Shown: positions 21,213-31,604 of the stretch, one piece after another | Layout: each line of letters starts with the position of its first letter | Numbering within the stretch: the first letter of the stretch is position 1 | Origin: Diplolepis rosae | Taxonomy: Eukaryota > Arthropoda > Insecta > Hymenoptera > Diplolepididae | DNA: 64,000 nucleotides | Assembly (NCBI GenBank): GCA_030998225.1 | Contig: JAPYXD010000723.1 | Coordinates: forward strand, 23,019,501-23,083,500 | Direction: 5' to 3' | Position numbers and translations under genes: made by a program | The notes under the pieces: model-generated | The model's database searches: none | Seen by the model: the letters and a program-made list of their open reading frames with translations, nothing else | What the model was told of the DNA's origin: nothing

Positions 21213-21875
21213 GTAGGGCTGCGCCCTAATAATTATTATTGTTGTTGTATCTTTGTTGTAAAAAATTATTTTTATTGTTTCTATAATTATTATTTCTATT
21301 TTGTAAATTATTATTGTTATTGTTATTAAAATCATAATTTTTTTTTTTGAAAAATTGTTATTCCGAAAATTATTGTAATTGTTTCTTGCAAAATTATTAT
21401 AATTATTACTTCTTTGACCATTGAAATTACTATATCCTTGTTGGTTAGGATGCAAAAGATTTTTTTGTTTATTATTAAGAACTGCATCTTGAGCTTTATT
21501 TAAATGAAAACATTTTTCAGTTGTGTGACCTGGTTTTTAACAAATTAAACAAATAATTTTATTTTCAAGTGCTACGTTGAATAGGGTGGTTTTATTATTT
21601 TATTATTATTTGTTGATTCTTCGAATTTTAAATAATCCGTATTTTTATTTCTTCGCAGTGCAGAAGTTGCAGCCAATCTTCGTTCTACGTCTATCGTATC
21701 ATTAATTACTTCCTTAAATGTGTCCTTTTCTTCTACGCGAATTTCTAACTCAGGACGCAAACCGCGTATAAAACATTGAATTACGTCTCTTTTTAAACTT
21801 TGTTTAAAAGCATTATCTACCTGACCGCCATTATTAAGTCTGTGAGAATCTTCTATTCTATCAGCAATTTTGACC
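21213..21875 (-). pseudogene. Gypsy gag remnant (capsid end and Asn-rich tail)
   Basis: Read right to left. The capsid end has ADRIEDSHRLNN, CFIRGLRPELEIRV and DTIDVERRLAATSALRR, typical of the gypsy/errantivirus gag capsid. A CCHC knuckle follows (KPGHTTEKCFHLNKAQ) but is split by an in-frame TAA near 21538. It ends in an Asn/Tyr-rich tail (RSNNYNNFARNNYNNF) from AAT-rich repeats. LINE copy 1 sits between this piece and the rest of gag-pol, and on the right it joins the oppositely oriented env module near 21875, so both edges are rearranged. Whether it belongs to the same element as the pol at 16681-18780 is likely but unproven. Confidence 0.7.
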
Positions 21876-23062
21876 TTGCTGATCTATGCGGAAAACATAA
21901 ACTGGCACCCGGAACAATTTCCACTAACAGCAGTAGATCTATATCAACAAGTTTTACAGGGAAATTTTATGAATTATACAATTTCACTCATGAAACATCT
22001 ATCAAAAATAGAATACTTTTCATTTGGTAATCAATTGATGTTTATATTAAACACACCGGTAATAAGTAAAGAAAAATTTCAATTCTTTAAAATACATAAA
22101 TTACCAATTAACCACAACATCCAAATAAATAAATCTATTAACATCCTTATAGAATCTAATATCAACTACATCATTCTCTCTCATGATTATAGTAAGTATC
22201 GCATCATAAAAGATTCGTTTTTTGAAAATTGTATTTCTATTGCAAATACTGAAATATGTAATACACCACCACTACTGCAGAACTCAAAAGAAAATATGAT
22301 TTGTGAAATATCATTGCTAACACAACCTGAACCATATCAATGCAGCTATCAAATAAATTTTGATGATTTCCCCTTAATTACACCCCTAGAATCTTACTAT
22401 GGATGGCTATACGCAACCAATACGGAAAAAAGGAAGAATTTCAATGCGAAGACGACTCAACATTCGCAACAACAATCTATAACAAAGGAATTTTACAACT
22501 TCACCCATCATGTAGAATCAAAAACCACAACCTCCCGAATCAAACAAAACCATTAAAATATCTAGAGCCAAACATATCCAAGCCACCATTTGATATTTCT
22601 CTCAAATCGATAGCCCCTTTCTTTAATCAATTTATAACTGAAAAGCCCCTAGAATTACACAAAATAATAGAAAATTACAAAAATAGGAAAATTTCCTTAC
22701 AAGAACTAGAATACGAAATAAAAATTTCAGAGAAAATAAACACTGCTTTAAGTAAAAATTTTGAGTCAAAAAGTAATTACTTTCATGATAGTATAACTAA
22801 ATTGATAACAGCTGTAACAGTAGCTTGCCTCTTAATATTAACACTTTTTATTCTTCTTATATCAAAAATGTATCAATATCACCAAATAGTCAAAAGAATA
22901 TCGAAAGAAAATACGCATTTGAACCTAGACCCATTACAACCATACGACAACTTAGAAACTAACGACACAGGACTCTTCGAAACATCCTTTGAAAGAAGTA
23001 TTAGCACTCAAACAGCCATATTCTTAGGAAAAACACCATTCGAATCAAACATATTTGTGTGA
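21876..23062 (+). pseudogene. Errantivirus-type env-like protein, frame-broken
   Basis: Two overlapping frames (to 22556 and from 22403) together resemble the envelope protein of insect LTR elements related to gypsy. The first half has a region with LNTPVISKEKFQFFKI and IESNINYIILSHD, then Cys-containing stretches. The second half has a helical segment (about residues 85-125 of the 22403 frame) followed by a 22-residue membrane span, LITAVTVACLLILTLFILL (about residues 134-155), and a roughly 64-residue cytoplasmic tail. The break between frames is near 22400-22430. No signal peptide or N-terminal cleavage region is present because the left edge is truncated at the gag junction. In intact relatives, env mediates membrane fusion; this copy is not functional as read. 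Confidence 0.7.
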
Positions 23063-23354
23063 TGATAAATAAATTTCTAAAACTACTCAACTCATAAAAT
23101 AAAGGAAACAAACTAACGCACAACATACAATTGACGAGACGTAAGTACCTTCCCGAACCCAAATCTTACAACAAAATTCCAAAGCACGTTTCAACCCAAG
23201 TTACTACATTTTGATTTATCCAATTATCAATTTTATTATTATTAATTACACCCATTCGAAATACTATAACCATTCCATCTATCACCATCCCTTAAAAGAA
23301 GTCCATTATAATTTAACCTTACTCATTTGTTACTTTTAATAACCTCAGTCACTA

Positions 23355-23960
23355 ATGTCCGCTTTTCTTTATTCCATACTTTATTATAATATGAATCTGA
23401 AAATTATTAAGCTAATTCAATGCAAAATTTCAATATATTGCAAAAAGTATAATTCAAAGATAGTTTTCGAAATCATTAATAAACTAGAATCAATTAACAA
23501 ACTAAACATAATTGGAATCGTTTCTTTCTCTTTTGTTCATGAAATGATTCCAACGGCAAAAGTACCAGATACTAACAACGCCAAACACGTCGATGGAGTA
23601 TTACCACAACACTTTCCTACAACTTTCTACAAGCTATTTAGATATACTTGCTATTCATTCAATGAAAGTATAACAACTGTTTACACTCATAGAGTAATAG
23701 GCTGGCGAATTTGTGCACAATGTTATTTCACTTTACCCAAAAATTACCAGTTATATTATAATGTAGGAGATGAAGGACATTATATGATTGTACCAGAAAC
23801 AGCGAACACGACCTGCGGACTATGTAATAAAATTCTATTAAAACCAAATAAACCAGCCTACGAATGTTTCGATTGCATTGAAGAATATCTGAATCATCCA
23901 TTAGCTATAAATTCGAGTTTAGAATTAGAAGTAAGAAATCATCTATTTGACAGCCTATAA
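23355..23960 (+). CDS. Retroelement accessory ORF with three Cys pairs
   Basis: This protein of up to 201 residues lies between env and the dsRBD ORF. I recognise no family. It has three CxxC pairs: C120-C123 (CAQC), C154-C157 (CGLC) and C171-C174 (CFDC), separated by RWIC..YFTLP and NKILLKPNKPAYE. This looks like a small zinc-binding fold of the treble-clef/RING/LIM type, but spacing alone does not assign it. The N-terminal 60 residues are hydrophobic/basic and the real start may be Met-13 or Met-64. A second copy at 33000-33475 keeps the CGLC and CFDC pairs with few replacements, so the frame has been conserved between copies. It ends 16 bp before the dsRBD start, consistent with co-expression from a shared subgenomic mRNA. 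Confidence 0.6.
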   Translation: MSAFLYSILYYNMNLKIIKLIQCKISIYCKKYNSKIVFEIINKLESINKLNIIGIVSFSFVHEMIPTAKVPDTNNAKHVDGVLPQHFPTTFYKLFRYTCYSFNESITTVYTHRVIGWRICAQCYFTLPKNYQLYYNVGDEGHYMIVPETANTTCGLCNKILLKPNKPAYECFDCIEEYLNHPLAINSSLELEVRNHLFDSL

Positions 23961-23976
23961 CACTATTTATATCAAA

Positions 23977-24393
23977 ATGGAACGAGATATAATAAAAAGC
24001 CGTAGCCCAATGCAAACATTAAACGAAATCTGTATGGAATATAACTTTTCCGAGCCAATATACGATGTCTCATTTCAGAATTCAAAAAAACGATTTTTCG
24101 CTAAAGGCACAATAACAAAAGAAGGAAAAACATATGTTTGTCTAGGTGATAGCTCGTACAAAAAGAAAGAATCCAAACAAAATGTAGCACAGAAAATTTT
24201 AGAATTATTAAATGAAAAATACATTTTTTCCGAAGAAAAATTACCAGAAAGTGAACAAAACCCAAGTGAAAACTACTCTGATAAAGAAAAACTGTATAAA
24301 TGGACAGGCGCGTGCGAAAGATGCTACGAAAGAGGGCACCTATCAAATAATTGCAGAAGGCCCAAAAGAAATAAAAACTTCCAAGAAATCTAA
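23977..24393 (+). CDS. dsRNA-binding domain plus CCHC zinc-knuckle protein
   Basis: A 138-residue ORF; the start at 23977 (AAAATGG) is preferred over 23947 because of context and because the domain starts just after. Residues about 10-82 fit a double-stranded RNA-binding domain: SPMQTLNEICMEYNF (helix 1), PIYDVSFQN / RFFAKGTITKEGKTYVC (strands), then GDSSYKKKESKQNVAQKILELL, matching the KKxxK-containing helix 2 that contacts dsRNA. Residues 113-126 are CERCYERGHLSNNC, a canonical C-x2-C-x4-H-x4-C retroviral knuckle. The combination on one small ORF downstream of env is unusual for LTR elements. A short polypurine tract and LTR-like start follow about 90 bp later. Possible roles are RNA packaging or binding of dsRNA; neither is shown by sequence. 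Confidence 0.75.
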   Translation: MERDIIKSRSPMQTLNEICMEYNFSEPIYDVSFQNSKKRFFAKGTITKEGKTYVCLGDSSYKKKESKQNVAQKILELLNEKYIFSEEKLPESEQNPSENYSDKEKLYKWTGACERCYERGHLSNNCRRPKRNKNFQEI

Positions 24394-24487
24394 TAAAATA
24401 CATTATTCAAAAATTATATCTAACTAGTTTTCATTTGATATGCTAATATAAAAGTTTGAACACGGTCATTCCATCCCCATGTCCAAA

Positions 24488-24501
24488 CTTAAGGGGCGAG
24501 G
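24488..24501 (+). other. Polypurine tract 1 (PPT) before LTR-like start
   Basis: CTTAAGGGGCGAGG immediately precedes TGTCACGTCCCG at 24502. It is repeated as AACTTAATGCGCGAGG before 25805, as AACAAAAGGGGGAGG before 29400, as AACTAAGGGGGGAGG before 31605 and as AACTTAAGGGGCGAGG before 34909. Each copy also has TCCCCATGT a few bases upstream. This is where plus-strand DNA synthesis would begin in an LTR element. Confidence 0.7.
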
Positions 24502-25804
24502 TGTCACGTCCCGTAACTTTACCAATAGTTTTTGAAAAATAAATGAATCTATGATCGAAGTCAATTTTTCTCTTATATGTAATCATATGACCTGCATGAG
24601 GGTGAATTCGAAAATCAATTTAATCGCTATTTAAGGAAATATTCGCAAAAAGTTTAAATACTATATCAATGTGTGAAGAAGTAATAAATGTATTAAATGT
24701 TTCATATGAGTGTTTTTATCATCAGAGAAATGATAATAATAAAACAATGTATCAAAAAATTTTCCTTTTTCTCTCTCGAAACAATAATAGAAAAAAGGTA
24801 TGATGTATCTCTATATTTGAATTGTGTGCTAATTGAAACCTCAAAGATGTATGTAGACAAATTTGATAGGATAATTTTGCTCCGTGCGATAAAAATTGGA
24901 AAAAGATAAGTGAAAGTTTAATTGGAAATATGTGAATTGCTCGATATAAATGGATTAATGTATCTGCATGTATACAGATTACTAAAAAAATGTTGATGAA
25001 ACGAATTAAGAAAAAGAATAAAACTTTAAGCGCGTAATAAATATTCCCCTCTGTTTTTCAAAATAAAGTTCAATTTAAGGGGATTACATTCACATACATT
25101 AATATATCCATTCATTAGTGTGTATGTATTTACCGTTTTATGAAAAAGGATAACCATTCATTATGATAAATAATATAGGCGTGACTACGAAAATTCAGTC
25201 AAAATAAGATAAAATAAAAGAAAAAATTATTCAAAAAAAGTATGTGCGTAATTAATGTCTGAATACTGTATTTGACAAAGTAAGCGTAGATTTCAATTTA
25301 TATTCAGCTATGATACGTAGGTGTATATTGCTTTACGAATAGTTCACTGCATTAATCAAATAAGGTGTGAAAATAAAAAAAAAAATAAAAATAAAAAAAT
25401 AAATAAATAACTATAAAATAATTGGATTATATTCATTTAAAAATATTTGGATTATGCATAACGCACCAATAGGTCTTATAACTACGGAACAATTATGTAT
25501 TAATGATGAAAACAGTTATGTAACAATTAGGTAATAAATATGTAACATTTATAAATCAGCTTCAGCATTCAATTAATGAACACTGTATTGCAATGTTGTC
25601 AGTATCGCTTCTATGAACCTACTATTGCGAATGTTTTGATGTAGTCAAGCTTATGTAAGAATGGAAACATGATTATTAACCGACTAAAAAAAAATTTTTT
25701 TTCATGATGATTGAAATAAATCTGCAAAAAAAACAAAATTCAATGCCAGCGAAAAAGTTTGTACATGGTTATTTTATCCCCATGTCCAAACTTAATGCGC
25801 GAGG
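24502..25804 (+). mobile_element. LTR-like/3' non-coding region (family B) to second PPT
   Basis: It starts TGTCACGTCCCGTAAC like an LTR but has no matching GACGTTACA end. After about 1.3 kb of AT-rich non-coding sequence it reaches a second polypurine tract and the start of a family-A LTR (TGTCACGTCCTGTGACC at 25805). Homologous sequence lies at 29400-31604 (with a MITE insertion) and from 34909. It may be an old LTR stacked before a younger one, or a normal 3' region with a duplicated PPT. Confidence 0.55.
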
Positions 25805-25825
25805 TGTCACGTCCTGTGACCTTTT
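25805..25825 (+). mobile_element. Start of a family-A LTR, cut off
   Basis: TGTCACGTCCTGTGACC matches the first bases of the LTRs at 12936 and 31605, then sequence changes to a TATA/poly-T tract that is the tail of the reverse-strand LINE. The remaining 3' part of an LTR of this family lies beyond the LINE block, at about 28390-28808. Confidence 0.6.
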
Positions 25826-25839
25826 CTTATTAATATATA

Positions 25840-27815
25840 TATATATTTTTTTTTTTGAGGAAGGGAGAAATGCTTTATGCACCGTCTAGGGAACTCCGTG
25901 CCCCCCTGGTGTGTGGGACTCTGTTGCTCGCGCAGCCCTACCCACTAAAACTCCCTCCGTGTCTCTAGGCCATGAAATCCCACCCCGGAACCGCCGTTAG
26001 GCATTACTTAAGGGTGGGGGCCATCTTGAGGCGATGTTGTCCTCTTCTCCTCGCTGCTTCTTCTTCTCCTGTTTTCTGGAGCTCATCTTCCAGCCCAGCT
26101 CTTGCGGCTTTTTACGGCCTCCTCTTGGGGGCTGCCGCCCGAAAAGCCGCACAACGCATTGTCCCCGGGACGTGATCGACCCGGGGCTTTTCCTCTCTTG
26201 CGGTGCAGAGGTAGCATCGCGGTTGCCTGGTGCAGGATGCCGCGGTATGTCCCTCCTCACCGCATCTCCAGCAGCACCTGCTGCGGTCTGGCCCCCGGCA
26301 TTCCGCTGCCATATGGCCAAAGCCAAGGCAGCGGTAGCACCGGTTGAGCTCCTTTCTCCTGCGCACCCTGCAAGATACCCACCCAAACTTGATGTGGGCC
26401 GCCTTGAAAAGCTTCAAGGCTCTTGCCTCCTCCAATAGCATGTATGCTTTTTTGTTCCCTTTATAGGGCGTCTTCGTTAGGGAGACCCTAAACTCCATCT
26501 CCGAATCTTGCTCGAGAAAACCTCGTACAGCCTCTTCGACGTCTCCGGCTTCAATGCTTGGGTCTAGATCGGCGATCTCGACCTCCATCCGGGGAATAAG
26601 ATGACGCACTGTCCCACTAGCTCCAACTGCCTCTTTGAAGGCGGTGTCCAGCCGCTTTCTGTCTTTTTTAGAACATTTCAGTTCTACTATTAACTCCTTG
26701 GATCGCGTCTCCCTGATTCTCTGAACTGTGGCACCCACTTCGTCAGGGTTGACGCGCTTTTTAAGTCCGCGCAGGATTGAAGCGTAGCTCATTCCCTCCA
26801 CTGGTTTAATGAGCACCGCTTCTGGGCGCGCACGACGAGATTTCTCTTGCGTTCTGGAGAACTTCTTCTCTTCATTCTTCTTCTTTCGGAGGTCCTTCCT
26901 ATTAGGGACCTCCACCCACTCCTTTTCTTTGTTGCAGGCTCTCGGCCTCTTCTCTACCGGCTTCTTCGCCGCAGACACCTCCGGGCTCACTGTCAACTCT
27001 CTCGGCCGATTGCGGGTGTCTGGTGTGGACCTCGCAACCGGCTAAGGGAGGGTTTGACTACCCTCGTCTGCAACTTCCTTCTTTTTTGATGGTCTTACCT
27101 CCTTCATCTTTCGTACCATGAGGCCCCTTATCAGGTATTCAAAGGAGTCGAGGTAGCATACGGTATCGTCGATGTCGTACCGCAGCGCCCCGAGTCCCTT
27201 CTTCATCTTCTGTATACCATCCCTGATAGGGAGGTGCATGTTCTTTTTGGACCTGGAGAAGTTCTCCATTTTCTCCAGGGCCGATTCCACCTTCGAGAGG
27301 ATCTCCAGCTGCTGCTCGTTCCGCTGGTGTAGCCAGTTCCGGTACTGCCGTACCTGAGACTTATCCGTCTCGAACGGATCCGGCGTCTCCTCCGTCACGT
27401 CTAACTCCCCTCCAAAAATCTCCTCACACATCGTTTTATTTAAATTGAAATGCTCCATGATTAGTCCCACGAGTAGCTAGGGAAGTATTCGGTCCGCCCC
27501 TTCAGAGCCCCGCATGCAGGGGTAAGGCCGCAATACTCTAGGAGGTGGTCTGGTTTCCTAGAGACACCGTGTAAGACACCACTCCCTGGTGCCATGCAGC
27601 CCTCGGCACGGTAGTTAACACGTTGGCTTGGGGGTTATTCCTTCGGGACCATCTCTGGAAAATTGTCCGCGACTGCTTATTTACTTTTGTATCCGTATTC
27701 AGCAGTAACCCTCGGTACAGGGCCCCTCTATCCGCAACCTGAGGATGCGCCCGGTGGCCTGATCTAGGGCCCCCTGATAGGTTTCCGAAGAAACCAATGC
27801 AGGACCGGGTTTCTT
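25840..27815 (-). mobile_element. R1-like LINE, ORF1 only, copy 2
   Basis: Reverse-strand relative of 19345-21212, with a longer 3' UTR ending in a poly-A tract (poly-T at about 25848-25858 on the plus strand). It too carries ORF1 and 3' UTR but no ORF2. The 5' UTR and first 140 codons are nearly identical to copy 1, while the rest of ORF1 is clearly diverged. Confidence 0.8.
26112..27470 (-). pseudogene. LINE ORF1, copy 2, split by a stop
   Basis: Same architecture as the ORF1 at 19692. The N-terminal 142 residues (27470-27042) are almost identical to copy 1 and end at an in-frame TAG at 27042-27044 where copy 1 has GAG. The same frame then continues to 26112 with MSYASILRGLKKRV, VRHLIPRMEVEIADLDP and knuckles CYRCLGFGHMAAEC and CWRCGEEGHTAASC. 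Replacements relative to copy 1 are scattered and mostly conservative, as expected of a separate lineage under past selection. Only the single stop breaks this copy. Confidence 0.85.
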
Positions 27816-28390
27816 ATTAATATAATAAATGTTAATATTGATATAATGTAAAACTTGATTGTGACGTTGACCATTGATGGATGTAATTGAATTGCTTAAG
27901 AAAAATGTGAATCAACTGGAAAGCATCTACAAAGAGAAACAAATAAAAATATTGTAGGAGAAAAACGAAGAAGTAAACACAGAAGATAGTATTCAGAATC
28001 GCCAAGTAAGAAATCAATATCTCCACCCTCACCGCAACTGTAGATACACAACAGAGGATGCACCGCGGGATGTCATCGCATCCCAATTTTAAGAGGGTCA
28101 TTCAAAAGCAACAAGTAGACTTCAGGAATGCGGGAAGTATTGATCCAAAATACACAACCAATTGTCCCAAAATTCCGACACAGACTCAGTAAAGGATAAA
28201 AACCTAGACGCAGACTCCAAGGGTGATCCCTACTATTTAACACTGCGTGGGAGGCATTATACAAATAAGGCTTTAAAAATGCTATAAAAAGGGCCGTAAA
28301 AGAAAATTGAATTTGGGGACCAACAAAATTAGGTAACAGAATTGGTAATAAACCGAAATGGAAATTCTCATACACACTGAAGCCAATTCA
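27816..28390 (+). pseudogene. Gypsy gag fragment beside LINE copy 2
   Basis: From the LINE edge to about 28141 this repeats the gag sequence next to LINE copy 1 (the MDVIELLKKNVNQLES frame, plus orientation here), with stops and frameshifts. From 28141 to 28390 the sequence is unrelated to copy 1 and carries no open frame of note. Confidence 0.55.
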
Positions 28391-28808
28391 ATAAATCCTG
28401 TCATATACCCGGAAGGTCCGATACCCGTCAGTTCCCGTGTCAGTTCCTAGTACCAAGTCTCTTCGACCTTGAAGTAGTTCCAGATACCGAGTCTGTTCGT
28501 GTTTGAGATTGTTCTCTGTTCCCCGTTCGAGTACGCGAGTTCACCAGTTGCAGAAAAGGATTATCAGTGGCTCCAGCCTTCCAGTACCAGTTGATTTTAA
28601 AAGTAACAAGGTCATTCCCTTTTTAGTTAAGAATTTCCACTTCTGTAATAATTAATAAAGAAACATTTCCTTCCTATTTCACCCCTTTTTTTATTATTGG
28701 TTATCCTCGTCCCTGATTCAGTTTAGAAATCGTTCAGATTTCTTTACTGATCAAAAACGAGGAAAGTCAAATATAAATTAATAATAGGTATGTGACTGAG
28801 ACGTTATA
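28390..28808 (+). mobile_element. 3' part of a family-A-like LTR
   Basis: GATTCAGTTTAGAAATCGTTC, ACTGATCAAAAACGAGG and GTGACTGAGACGTTATA parallel the last 150 bp of the complete LTRs (TTCGGTTTAGAAATTC, CGATCAAAAACGAGG, GTGACAGGACGTTACA). AATAAAG near 28660 corresponds to the poly-A signal. The LTR 5' part is missing or displaced to 25805. Confidence 0.65.
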
Positions 28809-29100
28809 GTAAGAAGGTATTAAAATTTTAAATCATACTAAAATCATTCAAAAATTACTGCTTCAATCAGTAATAAGGTATTCAAATTTAAAATCATACT
28901 AAAATCATTCAAAAATTACTGCTTCAATCAGTAATAAAGTATCCAAATTTTGAATCATATTAAAGTAATACTTAGATCATTTAGAATTACTGTGAAACCA
29001 GTAACAAAGCATCCAAGATTTCTGAGTTATATTAAATAAGATCATAAAAAATAAAAAATCACTATTTTGAATCAGTAACAAAATAATTATACATGATTTA
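28809..29100. repeat. Tandem repeat, about 62 bp unit, four decaying copies
   Basis: The unit AATCATACTAAAATCATTCAAAAATTACTGCTTCAATCAGTAATAA-type sequence recurs near 28830, 28892, 28955 and (weaker) 29040. Copies become less alike to the right. It lies just inside the LTR end, where a primer-binding site and leader would be expected; no clear tRNA match was seen. Confidence 0.7.
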
Positions 29101-29131
29101 CGAAATATTGTTGAACTTAAAATTAATATTA

Positions 29132-29210
29132 AATGTTTTCAAAAATACAAACATGTGAAAGATGCTATCAAAGAGGTCATAAACCAGTAAATTGTACTGC
29201 TCCGAAGTGA
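29132..29210 (+). pseudogene. CCHC zinc-knuckle remnant
   Basis: A 25-codon frame starting MFSKIQTCERCYQRGHK and ending CTAPK carries C-x2-C-x4-H-x4-C. It parallels the knuckle of the dsRBD ORF (CERCYERGHLSNNC) and lies at the same position before a polypurine tract. The dsRBD part is gone, replaced by tandem-repeat sequence. Confidence 0.6.
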
Positions 29211-29399
29211 AATAAAAAATTTATCGGATAAATTTCAACTTATGCATTATAAATAAATTTAAAAAGAATTTTGTAATCAAATATATGATATCACGTGATG
29301 TGACACATTGCTAAGAAAAATATAAAAATTGGATGAATAAAAATAAAAATGAGTTTAAACACGTTGATTCTATCCCCATGTTTAAACAAAAGGGGGAGG

Positions 29400-31604
29400 T
29401 GTCATGTCCAGTAACTATCATGATTGAAATTCGAAAAAGGCGAGTTTTTCTAGTCATATGTTCTGATCAATAATTAACCTACATAAGGGTATATTGGAAG
29501 CAATTAATTTAAGCATTACCTAAATAAATATTGAATAACAGCTTAATATTATATCGATGTAAGAATGTATTATAAAAGTCTTTAATGTTGCATATGAGCA
29601 TTTATATCACAAAAAAATAATAATAATGAATGATGTGCTAATTAGTGTCAAAAATGTATGTAAACAAAATTCACAGAAAAATCCAACGCGACAAGTATAT
29701 ACCTTTAAAATAGGTAAATTTTTAAAAAAGTATGTGAATTGTTAAATGAAGAGATGATATAATATATGTGTATGTTTACAGATTCACTTATGAAAAACGA
29801 TAACGAAACAAATTATGAAAAGAATAAAAACTTAATGTATGTAAGAAATATTCCCCTTTATTTTCAAAATAAAATGGAAGTTAAGGACGTTCTCTTGCCT
29901 GTAGATGTGCTCATCCTACTCTATTATAGGTAGTGGGATTACTGTTAAGCTTTCTAACCGAATGAGTTGAGCACCGTTTATGGGCAAAAGTAACAAAATG
30001 TGTCTTCTGCGTTGATTTGTGCGATTTGGCAACACCGCTTTCTTGTCTTTCTCATATCGAGTCGAAAGCATATGGTGTGAGAGAGGTTATATTATAAGTT
30101 TATTGACAGTTTGTAAATACTAATAAGATGTCCAATAAATTTCGCAACAAAAATGGGTTTTTTATTTCACAAAAATCAGCTGCTCGTAAAAACAAAGCTC
30201 TGGAAGCAATGTCAAATGTAAGCGTACGCGCGCGCTGTTGATGCGGTGTTGCCAAGTCACCATATTTGCTTCAGAAAACCGGCTAAGAATTTGTGCAACT
30301 GCGAGTTTCAACAACATATATCTTTAAAAGTAGTGCCGGTACACCTATTTTTTATGATGGCATACGATTCCTTATAATCTCTAGTATAATATACTAGTTT
30401 TCCAAAAAAATCTAAAGAAAACTGTGCTTTTAATGTAAAGAAAGGTATCGCGAAACTGAACTACGCCTATCTAACGCGTGTTAAGAGATTCAACTTTAGA
30501 GCTTAATTTCTCGATTTTAAATACCGGTCTTGATGCTAATCTTTTTACCGCTTTGTAGATCATGGTAAAAAGTACTTATTTACGAAGTTTGAAAGAAATC
30601 TAAAGAAAAGTGCTTTTCAAGAGAACGTCCTTAAAGGTATTATATTCACATATATATATATATATATATTCAGTCATTAGTATATACGTATTTACTGTTT
30701 TATAAACAAGGATAAATGTTAAATACGACAAATAGTGTATGTGTAACTACATAAATTCATTCAAGGATAAAGTAAAATATTTATGCCACTTAATATTATA
30801 TTCAGAATTTTTTCTCTTATCGTAATTTTCGAATTACATTCATCTATATCAATATGTATGTAGTAGTCAGTGCTTCACGAACAAACTAAATGTTTAATTG
30901 AAACATATGTAGAGTTTACAAAATAATGTGTGTGATTATATGAAAAGGAAAACGAAATAAAACACAAAAAAATCATAAATGAAAATACTTATGTGTGTAA
31001 TGGATGTTCTCAAAAAAAAATACATATATATATTCAAAGAAAAGGGTAATCATAGTTTTTAAATTATATTCAACTTTAATATGTATGTATTCATTGCTTT
31101 ATGTATTTCTGTTGTATTAATTAAAATAAAGTATAAAAGAAAAATATATAAATAAAAAATAATAATTATATATATTTCAAATGTTAAGAAGATTCTAATG
31201 GACATTTTGAATCGTATTCATTTTAAATCATTTGTCGTTTTATATATAGGGATTTAGTATAACGCATCAATAGGTCTTCTAACAATTATGTAACAATTAT
31301 GTAGCATTTATGTAATATTTATGTAACAATTATGTACCAGCTTCGGCATTCGATTAATGAATATTCACTAATTCAAATCATGTTGAAAATGATTATTGCT
31401 TCTATGGAACTATCATTGCGTATTGTAATCAAGTTAATGTATTAATGGAAACACGATTATTAACCGAATAAATAATTATATGAATCACGAACAGTAACAA
31501 TGATAATTGAAATATATTACAATTTTGTAAGAAAAACAAACGTCAATATCTGCGAAAGTTTGTACATGGTCATTTCATCCCCATGTCCAAACTAAGGGGG
31601 GAGG
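29400..31604 (+). mobile_element. Family-B 3' region, second copy, with MITE inside
   Basis: It begins TGTCATGTCCAGTAAC after AGGGGGAGG and is collinear with 24502-25804: shared blocks include TCATATGTTCTGA, GTATGTAGACAAA-like words and AATATTCCCCTTT. A MITE occupies 29885-30630. It ends at a second polypurine tract (about 31590-31604) before the LTR at 31605. No ORF. Confidence 0.6.
29885..30630. mobile_element. TTAA-flanked MITE (piggyBac-like)
   Basis: The 746-bp element starts GGACGTTCTCTTG and ends CAAGAGAACGTCC, 13-bp perfect terminal inverted repeats, flanked on both sides by TTAA (29881-29884 and 30631-30634). The paralogous sequences near 25070 and 35590 lack it, giving empty sites. 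TTAA duplication is the piggyBac signature; no transposase is encoded, so it is non-autonomous. Confidence 0.85.
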
